This document shows, piece after piece, positions 43,158-51,485 of a DNA stretch of 64,000 bases; within the stretch, counting starts at the first letter, position 1; every line of letters begins with the position of its first letter. The notes beneath the pieces are model-generated. The model saw only the letters and a program-made list of their open reading frames with translations. It did not search any database and was not told the origin of the DNA. Source of the DNA: NVTR01 sp036480115 (GTDB taxonomy: Bacteria; Pseudomonadota; Alphaproteobacteria; Rhodobacterales; Rhodobacteraceae); assembly GCA_965224795.1 (NCBI GenBank), contig CBDDAE010000002.1, positions 1,054,001 through 1,118,000 on the forward strand. The letters run 5' to 3'. Position numbers and translations under genes: made by a program.

Positions 43158-44234
43158 ATGAATTGGCTTGCCCTAAATCGCCGATCTGTGTCGACTTCAA
43201 AAATTCTGATAACCCCTGATGTAGAGACTGTGCAACATACCTTGTTAACTCGGGGAACAATTGTATTTGATATCGACTTTTTGCTGGCACAAAAAGCGCC
43301 TTGCCGACTGGTTCATTTTAGCTCTGACCACCTGTGGCAGCGCAGGTTTACTCTTTATTTAAACGCCGACTTTTCGCTGTCTGTCGAAATGCGCCAGGGC
43401 AGCAGCCGTTCCTATGTCAGAATATCTGATACCAACTTTCGCGAAGCCGCAAAAATTCGACTGTCTTATGTTTGGGATGCCCCGGCAAAATTTGGTTTGC
43501 TATCAATCGAAAACACCGAGAGCGGAGAAATACACCAAACCAATATCCCTTTGCCAGTTCCTCTGCCTTTGGCTGATGCGAAGGCGATCGTGCTTGGCGG
43601 CGAGAATGTCAGGTTTGATGATCGGATGGTATCAAGTGCCCTAGGTGATGGCGGCATGCCCGTTGGCCCTGTTGCTTCAATAGCCGCTGGTGCAACGATA
43701 GATACGCCAGAGGGTCCACGGCCTATTGAGCGTCTTAAGATGGGCGACATAGTTTTAACCAAAGACAATGGACCGCAGCCAGTTCGTTGGGTGCTAAAGA
43801 ATGACCTGCCCGCCATAGGTGATACTGCCCCGATGCGCCTGCGTGCTCCATTTTTTGGTCTGGTGAATGATGTTATAGTTGCCGGCCACCAACGGGTTTT
43901 GATATCCGGCATCGAAACAGAATATAATCTTGGTCAGGATGCGGCCTTGATCGACGCCCAAAGCTTGATTGGTCATCCTGCAGCCGCGCCGATTTCGGGT
44001 GCACTATTCACTACATATTATCAGGTGCTTTTGGACATACATGATTGCATCAATGTCTCAGGTGTTTGGGCAGATAGTTTATATGTTGGAAGGCTGGCAA
44101 GTACCCCAAAGATCTTGGCGGCGACTGGGTTGTCTGAGATACCTATGTCAATTTTACCAACCCATACAGCCCGTGCACATCCGTTGTTACGCGGCTATGA
44201 ACGACAGGCTTTGCTTGACACCCTTACCGCTTAG
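43158..44234 (+). CDS. Hint-domain protein
   Basis: A 358-residue protein whose middle carries a Hedgehog/intein-like Hint_2 domain: ASIAAGATIDTPEGPRPIERLKMGDIVLTKDNGPQPVRWVLKNDL, then LRAPFFGLVNDVIVAGHQRVLISG. The canonical first Cys/Ser of splicing Hint domains is not at the expected position (ALA-GLY-ALA), so cleavage is uncertain. The N-terminal 150 residues look like a beta-sandwich. ATG 43158 has no strong ribosome site; an earlier frame start exists at 43113. No operon partner is obvious. Such proteins are common in Rhodobacterales; the function is unknown. Confidence 0.82.
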   Translation: MNWLALNRRSVSTSKILITPDVETVQHTLLTRGTIVFDIDFLLAQKAPCRLVHFSSDHLWQRRFTLYLNADFSLSVEMRQGSSRSYVRISDTNFREAAKIRLSYVWDAPAKFGLLSIENTESGEIHQTNIPLPVPLPLADAKAIVLGGENVRFDDRMVSSALGDGGMPVGPVASIAAGATIDTPEGPRPIERLKMGDIVLTKDNGPQPVRWVLKNDLPAIGDTAPMRLRAPFFGLVNDVIVAGHQRVLISGIETEYNLGQDAALIDAQSLIGHPAAAPISGALFTTYYQVLLDIHDCINVSGVWADSLYVGRLASTPKILAATGLSEIPMSILPTHTARAHPLLRGYERQALLDTLTA

Positions 44235-44297
44235 ACCACCAATGGTAGTGCGGCCAAAGGTAAAGGTATCGGTCCGCGATTTTGAATGGGGATTTCA

Positions 44298-45353
44298 ATG
44301 CGTCTAGTTCGGTTTGTTTTTGTATTGTTGCTTTTAGTTTCCGGACCCACCCAAGCCCAGGATCTGAAAATCGTTACTGTAACCCGGCCACCATTTTCGA
44401 TGGTTGAAAACAATGCCAATACAGGATTCAGCCTGGATTTGTGGGATGCTGTTGCGGCAGATCTAGGTCAAAACTTTAGTATCGTTCGCGTTGATAGCTT
44501 CAGCGAAATGTTGGAAATAGTGCGCGACGGGCAAGCCGATGCAGCAATCGCCAATATTTCAATTACTGCAGACCGGGAAGCGAATATGGATTTTTCGCAG
44601 CCAATTTTTGAAAGTGGTCTTCAGATAATGGTGCATAGTGGGGCAGGCACTGGTACTTCGATTTTTAGTATTTTGTTTTCACCCGGTTTGTTGCTGATGC
44701 TTGCCATTTCGATGGCATTGCTATTTGCCGCCGGAATGTTGATGTGGCGCCTTGAGCGGTCTTCACAAGAATATTTTGACAAACCCGCAAAAGATGCAGC
44801 TTTTCCCGCATTTTGGTGGGCATTGAATCTGGTGGTGAATGGGGGGTTTGAAGAGCGGCCACCAATTACATTTGCAGGGCGAATATTTGGCGTGTTCTTG
44901 GTGATTTCATCTTTGTTTTTGGTATCAATTTTTGTGGCAAAAGTTACGGCAACCCTAACCGTTGGCGCCATCCAGAATAACGTAAGTTCGGTAAATGAAC
45001 TTTATGGCAAGCAGGTGGGAACGATCGAAGGGTCAACTGCAAGCAGCTTCATTGAAGCTCGCGATCTACGGTATCGCTCCTATGTCGACCTAGAACAGGT
45101 GCTGGCGGCTTTTGAAAGCGGTGATCTGGATGCTGTGATATTTGATGCTCCCATCCTGGCCTTTTATGCCAATTTGCCCAACAGTCGCGCAGATATGGTG
45201 GGGTCAATGTTTCGCCGCGAAAACTATGGAATTGCCTTTCCAACTGGCAGCCCATTGGTTGAGCCGGTTAATCAAAGCCTGCTGCGAATCCGGGAAGATG
45301 GGACCTACGAGAAGATTTTCCGCAAATGGTTCGGTAGCGCACAAAACCTGTAG
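44298..45353 (+). CDS. Ionotropic glutamate receptor-like ligand-gated channel
   Basis: A 351-residue protein: signal peptide (residues 1-20), then a type-3 periplasmic ligand-binding domain split by a membrane unit. S1 contains ISITADREANMDFSQPIF, where Arg93 matches the alpha-carboxylate-binding arginine of glutamate receptors. M1 is about 123-150, a pore loop FWWALNLVVNGGF about 172-183, and the inner helix 192-222 ends SIFVAKVTATLTV, which matches the receptor SYTANLAAFLTV region. S2 follows to residue 351. The potassium filter TVGYG of GluR0 is replaced by VVNGG. The ATG at 44298 has GGGGA six bases upstream. A plain ABC binding protein is excluded by the membrane unit. Confidence 0.85.
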   Translation: MRLVRFVFVLLLLVSGPTQAQDLKIVTVTRPPFSMVENNANTGFSLDLWDAVAADLGQNFSIVRVDSFSEMLEIVRDGQADAAIANISITADREANMDFSQPIFESGLQIMVHSGAGTGTSIFSILFSPGLLLMLAISMALLFAAGMLMWRLERSSQEYFDKPAKDAAFPAFWWALNLVVNGGFEERPPITFAGRIFGVFLVISSLFLVSIFVAKVTATLTVGAIQNNVSSVNELYGKQVGTIEGSTASSFIEARDLRYRSYVDLEQVLAAFESGDLDAVIFDAPILAFYANLPNSRADMVGSMFRRENYGIAFPTGSPLVEPVNQSLLRIREDGTYEKIFRKWFGSAQNL

Positions 45354-45373
45354 GCACTGTGCTGCCCGGGGAT

Positions 45374-45712
45374 TTACTTATCAAAAAACGGTGTCATTTG
45401 AACGACTATGACCGCGTTTTCATCCAATGCACGCGCCATCAACGCGCGCTCATCGCCGTTAATGTCGTGACCTTCGGCAAGGCGTTCTTCCAACGTGCCA
45501 TAGCCTGAAACATCCAGTGGGGCCATGCTAGCCTGTTTCAAAATAGAGACGGTTTCACGCACGGCTTCGGCTTCGTCCACACCGCTGGCATAACACATCA
45601 AGGCAGCCCCGGTGGCATTGTCCGGCAGATCGTCACCATCTTTGCGACCTACCTCAACCAACAGGGTATAAATGTGGTGAGGTTTCTTTTTCTTGATAGG
45701 TTTCTCTGCCAC
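45374..45712 (-). CDS. Small conserved protein downstream of dapD
   Basis: About 112 residues, soluble, with a lysine-rich start (PIKKKKPHHIYTLLVEVGR), DNATGAALMCYASGVDEAEAVRETVSILKQA and a C-terminal VVQMTPFFDK. I do not recognise the family. The GTG at 45712 lies one base past the dapD stop (TGATGTG); an ATG at 45733 would overlap dapD. The tight coupling to dapD suggests co-expression. It is convergent with the channel gene. Confidence 0.75.
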   Translation of the reverse strand: MAEKPIKKKKPHHIYTLLVEVGRKDGDDLPDNATGAALMCYASGVDEAEAVRETVSILKQASMAPLDVSGYGTLEERLAEGHDINGDERALMARALDENAVIVVQMTPFFDK

Positions 45713-45713
45713 A

Positions 45714-46541
45714 TCAATCCCGCAGCAGCTCATTGATCGCCGTTTTGGATCGAGTGCGTTCATCCACCTGTTTGACGATCACGGCACAATACAGATGTAC
45801 ACCGTTCTTGGATGGCATCGACCCGGCAACTACAACCGAATAGGGCGGCACTTCTCCATACACAATATCCCCGGTTTCGCGGTTCAGAATTTTGGTGGAT
45901 TGGCCGATGAAAACTCCCATACCCAGAACCGAACCTTCTCGCACAATACAACCTTCAACGACCTCTGATCGCGCGCCAATGAAACAGTTATCCTCAATAA
46001 TTGTCGGTCCAGCCTGCATTGGTTCCAGTACACCGCCGATGCCAACACCACCGGACAAATGCACGTGCTTGCCGATCTGGGCGCAAGATCCGACCGTGGC
46101 CCAAGTGTCGACCATAGTTCCTTCGTCCACATAGGCACCGATATTCACAAATGACGGCATCAACACCACCCCTGGGGCAATGTAGGCCGATTTACGAACA
46201 ACACAGTTAGGCACCGCGCGAAAACCGGCAGCAGCCCATTGATTTGGTCCCCAACCTTTGAATTTATTATCCACCTTGTCCCACCAGCCAGCGCCCTGGG
46301 CACCGCCCTCATGGGGTTCCATATCTTTGATGCGAAACCCAAGCAGTACCGCCTTTTTGGCCCACTGGTTCACATGCCACGACCCATCGCTTTGCTTTTC
46401 CGCCACCCGCAGGGTGCCTGAATCCAAGGCATTCAGCGTATCGTCTATCGCTTCGCGCATTTCACCCGTCGTAGCCGGGGAAATTGTGTCGCGCTGATCC
46501 CAGGCAGATTCGATCGCGGTTTCAAGCTGGGCGTTAGACAT
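45714..46541 (-). CDS. dapD: Tetrahydrodipicolinate N-succinyltransferase
   Basis: A 275-residue left-handed beta-helix acyltransferase of lysine synthesis. Hexapeptide repeats begin around VVRKSAYIAPGVVLMPSFVNIGAYVDEGTMVD and continue through CAQIGKHVHLSGGVGIGGVLEP and NCFIGARSEVVEGCIV. The ATG at 46541 follows GGAG; an ATG nine codons upstream is less well placed. It produces the succinylated precursor of the DapE substrate. Confidence 0.96.
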   Translation of the reverse strand: MSNAQLETAIESAWDQRDTISPATTGEMREAIDDTLNALDSGTLRVAEKQSDGSWHVNQWAKKAVLLGFRIKDMEPHEGGAQGAGWWDKVDNKFKGWGPNQWAAAGFRAVPNCVVRKSAYIAPGVVLMPSFVNIGAYVDEGTMVDTWATVGSCAQIGKHVHLSGGVGIGGVLEPMQAGPTIIEDNCFIGARSEVVEGCIVREGSVLGMGVFIGQSTKILNRETGDIVYGEVPPYSVVVAGSMPSKNGVHLYCAVIVKQVDERTRSKTAINELLRD

Positions 46542-46624
46542 CGGTGTCTCCAAATTGTCATGTGGCAATTGTTGATTGCAGGCTATAGTCGCAAGCTAAG
46601 CTACGTGCAATCAAGGAGCAGGCA

Positions 46625-47473
46625 ATGAATAACAAATCCCGGGCGCACCCGTTTCGCCATTCAAGTCAGGACCGTGAAGCCAGCCACCACACGCCTGACA
46701 CTCCGCAAACCCGAGCCCCTGCCTATCGGTTGGCATTTGATGATAGCGAATTTTTGTGCCGCGACGAACTGCGCCCGATTCGATTGCAGCTAGAGCTTTT
46801 AAAACCTGAAATGATGATGGCTGAATACGGCGTTGAATCCACCATCGTTTTGTTTGGTGGAGCCCGTATTCCGGAGCCGGCGAAAAAAGACAGTGCGAAA
46901 ACCAAAACCTTAGGGGAGCTGTCGAAATATTATGGCGAAGCTCGTGAATTTGCCCGCCTGATGACGCTGCGTTCAGCCAAAACGGATTACAGTGAAAACG
47001 TCATTGTCACTGGCGGCGGCCCCGGTGTGATGGAAGCCGGCAATCGAGGGGCACTGGATGCCGGTGGCGTTTCAATCGGGCTGAACATTGTGCTGCCCCA
47101 TGAACAGGCCCCCAATGAGTATGTGACCCCGGACCTGTGTTTTAATTTTCACTACTTTGCTATTCGCAAAATGCATTTTCTAATGCGCGCCAAAGCGCTG
47201 GCTGCTTTTCCGGGCGGGTTCGGCACTTTGGATGAGCTGTTCGAATGTCTGACCCTGATCCAGACTGGCCGTATGGAACAGATTCCGATTTTGCTGTTTG
47301 GTGAAGAATTCTGGCGCCGTATTATCAATTGGGACGCGCTGGCGGATGCCGGAACAATTTCAGCGGATGACCTAAAGCTGTTTCGGTTTGTGAATACCGC
47401 ACAGGAAGCAATCGATCATATCGATAATTGGAATGGTATGGGTGAAAAGCGCAAGGAATTACCCGGGCGCTAA
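46625..47473 (+). CDS. LOG-family protein (TIGR00730-like)
   Basis: A 282-residue Rossmann-like protein: VLFGGARIPEP, VTGGGPGVMEAGNRGALDAGG and PGGFGTLDELFECLTLIQTGR are the LOG phosphoribohydrolase motifs, including the active-site glutamate region. Members release cytokinin-type bases from nucleoside monophosphates or act on related nucleotides; the physiological role in bacteria is often unclear. It shares an 83-bp divergent region with dapD and overlaps the rlmN stop by 4 bp. Confidence 0.9.
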   Translation: MNNKSRAHPFRHSSQDREASHHTPDTPQTRAPAYRLAFDDSEFLCRDELRPIRLQLELLKPEMMMAEYGVESTIVLFGGARIPEPAKKDSAKTKTLGELSKYYGEAREFARLMTLRSAKTDYSENVIVTGGGPGVMEAGNRGALDAGGVSIGLNIVLPHEQAPNEYVTPDLCFNFHYFAIRKMHFLMRAKALAAFPGGFGTLDELFECLTLIQTGRMEQIPILLFGEEFWRRIINWDALADAGTISADDLKLFRFVNTAQEAIDHIDNWNGMGEKRKELPGR

Positions 47474-48651
47474 GGCGTCTTGGTAGTTTCAACCGCGCGC
47501 CGGGTACTGGATCGGCGCAGCTTTTCTGTTGCTGATTTCAATTGACCACAGGCGGCCATGATATCTTCGCCACGGGGTTTGCGAATAGGGGCAGAATACC
47601 CGGCATTATAGACTATATCGGAAAAGCTTTTTATTCGGTCCGGGTCTGATCGCTTGTAGGGCGCTCCGGGCCATTCATTGAATGGGATCAGGTTAATTTT
47701 AGCTGGGATGCCTTTGATAAGCTTCACCAGACGGCGGGCATCTTCATCGCTGTCATTCACATCCTTTAACATCACATATTCAAAGGTGATCCGTTCTGAA
47801 TTTGAAAGCCTGGGATACTCTCGCAGGGTATCCAGCAATTTTTCGATGTTCCATTTCTTATTGATCGGTACCAAGGTGTCACGAACACTGTCGGTGGTGG
47901 CGTGAAATGATACGGCCAGCAAACAGCCAATTTCTTCGGCAGTTTTACCAATTTCCGGCACCACGCCTGACGTAGACAATGTGATCCGACGCCGCGACAG
48001 CGCGATACCTTCACCATCCATGGCAATTTTCATCGCGTCGCGCACGGCGTCAAAATTATAAAGCGGCTCACCCATACCCATTAAGACAATATTGGATAAA
48101 AGACGTGCCTGAGGCGCTGGTGCATGCCCTGGTTCTGGCCATTCCCCCAGATCATCACGTGCCAGCATGATCTGGCCAACAATCTCACCGGCCGTCAGAT
48201 TGCGCACCAGTTTTTGCGTGCCAGTATGGCAAAAAGTGCAGTTTAAGGTGCAGCCAACCTGGGACGAAATGCAAAGCGTGCCCCGGGTTTCTTCCGGGAT
48301 ATACACCACTTCGACCTCATGACCGCCTTCTATGCGGACCAGGTATTTTCGGGTGCCATCTTTGGAAACCTGACGCGAGACCACTTCAGGCACAGCAACA
48401 ACAAAATGTTGTGCTAGCTCGGCACGAATGTCTTTAGACAGATTTGTCATCTGCGCAAAATCACGCACGCCTTTGTTATAAATCCATTGCCAAATTTGCC
48501 CGACACGCATTTTGATCTGCTTTTCGGGTATACCTGCAGATTCCAACAAAACTGCCAATTCCAGGCGGGACTTGCCGACAAGGTTAATAGGCCCGTCAGG
48601 GTTTTTGCGGGGAACGGTTTTAACGTCTGGGGTTATTGGGGCGCTGGACAT
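47470..48651 (-). CDS. rlmN: Dual-specificity RNA methyltransferase RlmN
   Basis: A 393-residue radical-SAM enzyme that methylates A2503 of 23S rRNA and A37 of some tRNAs. The cluster cysteines are in CTLNCTFCHTG; SQVGCTLNC precedes them; NIVLMGMGEPLYNFD and the C-terminal YSAPIRKPRGEDIMAACGQL carry the catalytic cysteine. Length normal. It stands tail-to-tail with the LOG gene. Confidence 0.96.
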   Translation of the reverse strand: MSSAPITPDVKTVPRKNPDGPINLVGKSRLELAVLLESAGIPEKQIKMRVGQIWQWIYNKGVRDFAQMTNLSKDIRAELAQHFVVAVPEVVSRQVSKDGTRKYLVRIEGGHEVEVVYIPEETRGTLCISSQVGCTLNCTFCHTGTQKLVRNLTAGEIVGQIMLARDDLGEWPEPGHAPAPQARLLSNIVLMGMGEPLYNFDAVRDAMKIAMDGEGIALSRRRITLSTSGVVPEIGKTAEEIGCLLAVSFHATTDSVRDTLVPINKKWNIEKLLDTLREYPRLSNSERITFEYVMLKDVNDSDEDARRLVKLIKGIPAKINLIPFNEWPGAPYKRSDPDRIKSFSDIVYNAGYSAPIRKPRGEDIMAACGQLKSATEKLRRSSTRRAVETTKTP

Positions 48652-48746
48652 GTCTTACTCGGCTGAACAGGAATTCAGACTTCATACAGACAAGAATAGC
48701 AAAGCGAAACTAGGATTCTAGCCGGTTGCACCCATTGTTCTTGCCT

Positions 48747-49289
48747 TTAACTGCTGCAACGGTTTGTTGCCTCATCCAAAGCTGCCGTAAATCCCAATAG
48801 AGAAAACGTGTCTTTGGTCGTTGTTCCTTTGGCGGATTTAGCAGTCAGGATAGCTTCCGAACCACGTTTCATAGCGGTGACAATTTTTGCATCATCCGCA
48901 TCACTTGGTGCCCAGGCCATTTCCTTGTTTGTGCCAGAATCTGTGAACAACTGGAAAGTTTGCCCACTGATTTCCATTGCCACTTGCGATCCGGGTGCAA
49001 ACGGATAACCGCCGGTAAACGAAATCTGGCCCTTGGCCCCTTGGCTAGGGATATAGGAAACGAATAGTAAAATATCGCTGCGGCGCACCGCAACAACGCG
49101 ACCGTCCTTGGTGTTGACCGTTTCTTTCGGACTTGAAACGCTCCAACAGGATGTTGGATCGCTTTCGACAAACACGCTCCAGTCTGTTTTTGCTGCAACC
49201 CGGTTAGAGCTTTCGTCCTGTGCGAATGCTGGCGAACACGATATGGCTAGCGAAACGCCAGCTAATCCACGAATTATTTGATATGTCAT
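48747..49289 (-). CDS. Invasion-associated locus B family protein
   Basis: A 180-residue exported protein with a signal peptide (LAGVSLAISCSPAFAQ). The mature part matches the IalB family: CWSVSSPKET, LFVSYIPSQGAKGQISFTGGYPFAPGS, GSEAILTAKSAKGTTTKDTFSLLGFTAALDEA and a terminal cysteine (RCSS) that could pair with the first. The family is periplasmic or surface-located with no settled function outside Bartonella. Confidence 0.88.
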   Translation of the reverse strand: MTYQIIRGLAGVSLAISCSPAFAQDESSNRVAAKTDWSVFVESDPTSCWSVSSPKETVNTKDGRVVAVRRSDILLFVSYIPSQGAKGQISFTGGYPFAPGSQVAMEISGQTFQLFTDSGTNKEMAWAPSDADDAKIVTAMKRGSEAILTAKSAKGTTTKDTFSLLGFTAALDEATNRCSS

Positions 49290-49459
49290 TGTTTACAGCC
49301 TCCAGCTGTTTGCCTCTTTTAGGGTCACCTGGTTCACTTTTGGAACCATCTTACGGCGAACACCATTCCCAACTCGATTGTCCTAGTTTAACGTAAACCG
49401 AACAGGTTTTAAAAGACCTCTAAGCGACTTTTCGCACAATCGTGAAAGAAGGAATCCAA

Positions 49460-50458
49460 ATGGCAAATGCAGTGGCAATGGCAGAGGTTTGGCGTGGTGG
49501 ATTTTTGGAATGCCTTCATGTCGGTCACGCCGTGGTTTGTGACACTTCAGGCAACGTTGTTCAGGCATGGGGTGATCCGGATGCGATGATTTTACCTAGG
49601 TCGTCGTGCAAGATGATACAGGCCTTGCCATTGATCGAAACCGGGGCGGCGGATGCATTTTCTTTGACACAGGACCAAGTTGCACTTTCCTGTGCATCGC
49701 ATCAGGCGGCCGCCATCCATACCGACCGTGTGCAAAGCTGGTTGTCAGATCTTGGATTGGGCGATGATGATTTTCGCTGCGGTCCACAAATGCCCAATGA
49801 CCGGGATGCAAAACAGGGTCTAATAAAGGCTGATTCAACACCTTGCCGGTATCATAACAATTGCTCGGGCAAACATTCTGGGTTTTTAACGGTAACAAAA
49901 CACCTGAAATCCGGGCCGGAATATGTTGATCCAACGCACCCGTTGCAGCTGGCTATTCGCGAAGCATTTGAAGATGTAACCGGGCAAGACAGCCCTGGAT
50001 ATGGCATTGATGGTTGTTCCGCCCCGAATTTTGCGACGACGGTTCACGGGTTGGCGCGCGCAATGGCGTTCTTTGCCGGGGCACGCGATGACGGGCCGGT
50101 TCGAAACCGTGCTGCGGCACGGCTGGTGCAGGCCATGGCGGCTTATCCGGAATTGATTGCCGGTGAGGGGCGAGCCTGTACTGATCTAATGCGGGCAATG
50201 AACGGCAAGGTGGCGTTAAAAGGCGGCGCTGAAGGGTGCTATGTCGCAATTTTACCGGAACTTGGGTTGGGCGTTGCACTTAAAATCAAAGACGGGGCGT
50301 CGCGTGGCTCGGAATGTGCCATCGCGGCGATCCTAGTTAGTTTGGGTGTGTTGGAACCCAAACACCCGGTCGTGGGGCGCTGGATGACGGTAAAACAGCG
50401 AAATTTTGACGGATTAGAAACGGGATATCTTCAGCCAGCGGCGGGTTTTCCGGCTTAG
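49460..50458 (+). CDS. Class 3 L-asparaginase
   Basis: A 332-residue enzyme of the Rhizobium etli AnsA/ReAV-like class, unrelated to E. coli asparaginases. Serine/lysine motif PRSSCKMIQAL near residues 45-55, then YHNNCSGKHSGFL and GIDGCSAPNFATT, whose cysteines and lysine form the metal site. The ATG at 49460 has GAAGGAA seven to eight bases upstream. It hydrolyses asparagine to aspartate. It is convergent with serB with a 4-bp overlap. Confidence 0.92.
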   Translation: MANAVAMAEVWRGGFLECLHVGHAVVCDTSGNVVQAWGDPDAMILPRSSCKMIQALPLIETGAADAFSLTQDQVALSCASHQAAAIHTDRVQSWLSDLGLGDDDFRCGPQMPNDRDAKQGLIKADSTPCRYHNNCSGKHSGFLTVTKHLKSGPEYVDPTHPLQLAIREAFEDVTGQDSPGYGIDGCSAPNFATTVHGLARAMAFFAGARDDGPVRNRAAARLVQAMAAYPELIAGEGRACTDLMRAMNGKVALKGGAEGCYVAILPELGLGVALKIKDGASRGSECAIAAILVSLGVLEPKHPVVGRWMTVKQRNFDGLETGYLQPAAGFPA

Positions 50459-51336
50459 TTGATAAATTCATCGCAGCTGTAGCCCTGCAGATAAAGCAGC
50501 GCGGTCAGATCACCATGGTTAATTCGAATATCACATTTCGCAGCAACCGATGGTTTGGCGTGAAGTGCAACCCCTGCCCCAGCGAGTTGAAGCATCCCCA
50601 GGTCATTGGCACCATCGCCAACAGCGATGACCTGATCAACCGTGATCCCAAGTCGGGTAGAAATTTCGTTTAAAGCGGTGACTTTGGCATCACGGCCAAG
50701 GATTGGGTCGGCAACCTGACCTGTTAGATACCCGTCCGCCATCAAAAACGTATTGGCGCGATGTTCATCAAAACCCAAAACCTTAGAAATATACCCCGTG
50801 AAGGCCGTGAAACCACCAGAAACCAAAGCTGCGTAATTATCCTGGGCTTTCATCGTTGCCACCAGAGTCTTTGCACCGGGCATCAAAGTGATCCGATTAC
50901 TAATAACAGTGTCTATTACAGAGATTTCTAAACCTGTCAGCATACCAACCCGTTCGCGCAGGGCTGCATCAAATTCCAATTCTCCATTCATGGCGCGGGC
51001 GGTAATATCCGCGACTTTCACACCGACACCGGCCTCATCCGCCAATTCGTCGATGCACTCTTGCTGGATCATTGTTGAATCCATATCCGCCAGAATCATT
51101 TTCTTTTTACGGTCGGCTGCAAGTTGTATCGCCAAATCAACACCCATGGCTTGCAGGGTTGACCAGTTGTCCCAAAAATTGTCAGGAATAGCAGCCAGTG
51201 AAAACTCCGCGGCCTCGTTGACGGATAACCACTTAATGTCGCCACCGCCCCAAGCACTGCGTAAATTTTCCACCAAAACAGTGTCTAGCAACGGCTTTTC
51301 GGGAGAAGTCAGCAGGGTTGCAGTATACATTTTCAC
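50455..51336 (-). CDS. serB: Phosphoserine phosphatase
   Basis: A 293-residue HAD phosphatase: nucleophile motif ILADMDSTMIQQECIDELAD near residue 95, VSGGFTAFTGYISKVLG (motif II) and AVGDGANDLGMLQLAG (motif III). The N-terminal 85 residues are an ACT-like region. It completes serine synthesis for the serC-serA genes divergent from it, with 149 bp between. Confidence 0.95.
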   Translation of the reverse strand: MKMYTATLLTSPEKPLLDTVLVENLRSAWGGGDIKWLSVNEAAEFSLAAIPDNFWDNWSTLQAMGVDLAIQLAADRKKKMILADMDSTMIQQECIDELADEAGVGVKVADITARAMNGELEFDAALRERVGMLTGLEISVIDTVISNRITLMPGAKTLVATMKAQDNYAALVSGGFTAFTGYISKVLGFDEHRANTFLMADGYLTGQVADPILGRDAKVTALNEISTRLGITVDQVIAVGDGANDLGMLQLAGAGVALHAKPSVAAKCDIRINHGDLTALLYLQGYSCDEFIN

Positions 51337-51424
51337 CTGTGCCGTTTTAAAAACTGGTCGCTTTCAAGACCCCATACGGCGCTATAGCGACGTTTTAGCC
51401 CTTGTGAAAGGGAATCAGCCCAAC

Positions 51425-51480
51425 TAAGCCCGCCAGTGGGACACCCTTCCCCAACGAAGGGCATATATCTGTGAGGATAC
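51425..51480 (+). ncRNA. serC-type cis-regulatory leader RNA
   Basis: Two adjacent hairpins precede serC: CCC(GCCAGT)GGG at 51429-51440 and CCCTTC(CCCAAC)GAAGGG at 51444-51461, then CATATATCTG and the serC ribosome site GAGGA. The arrangement matches my memory of the serC motif described upstream of serC in Rhodobacterales and relatives. The ligand, if any, is unknown. A covariance-model search is needed to settle it. Confidence 0.7.
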
Positions 51481-51485
51481 CACTG

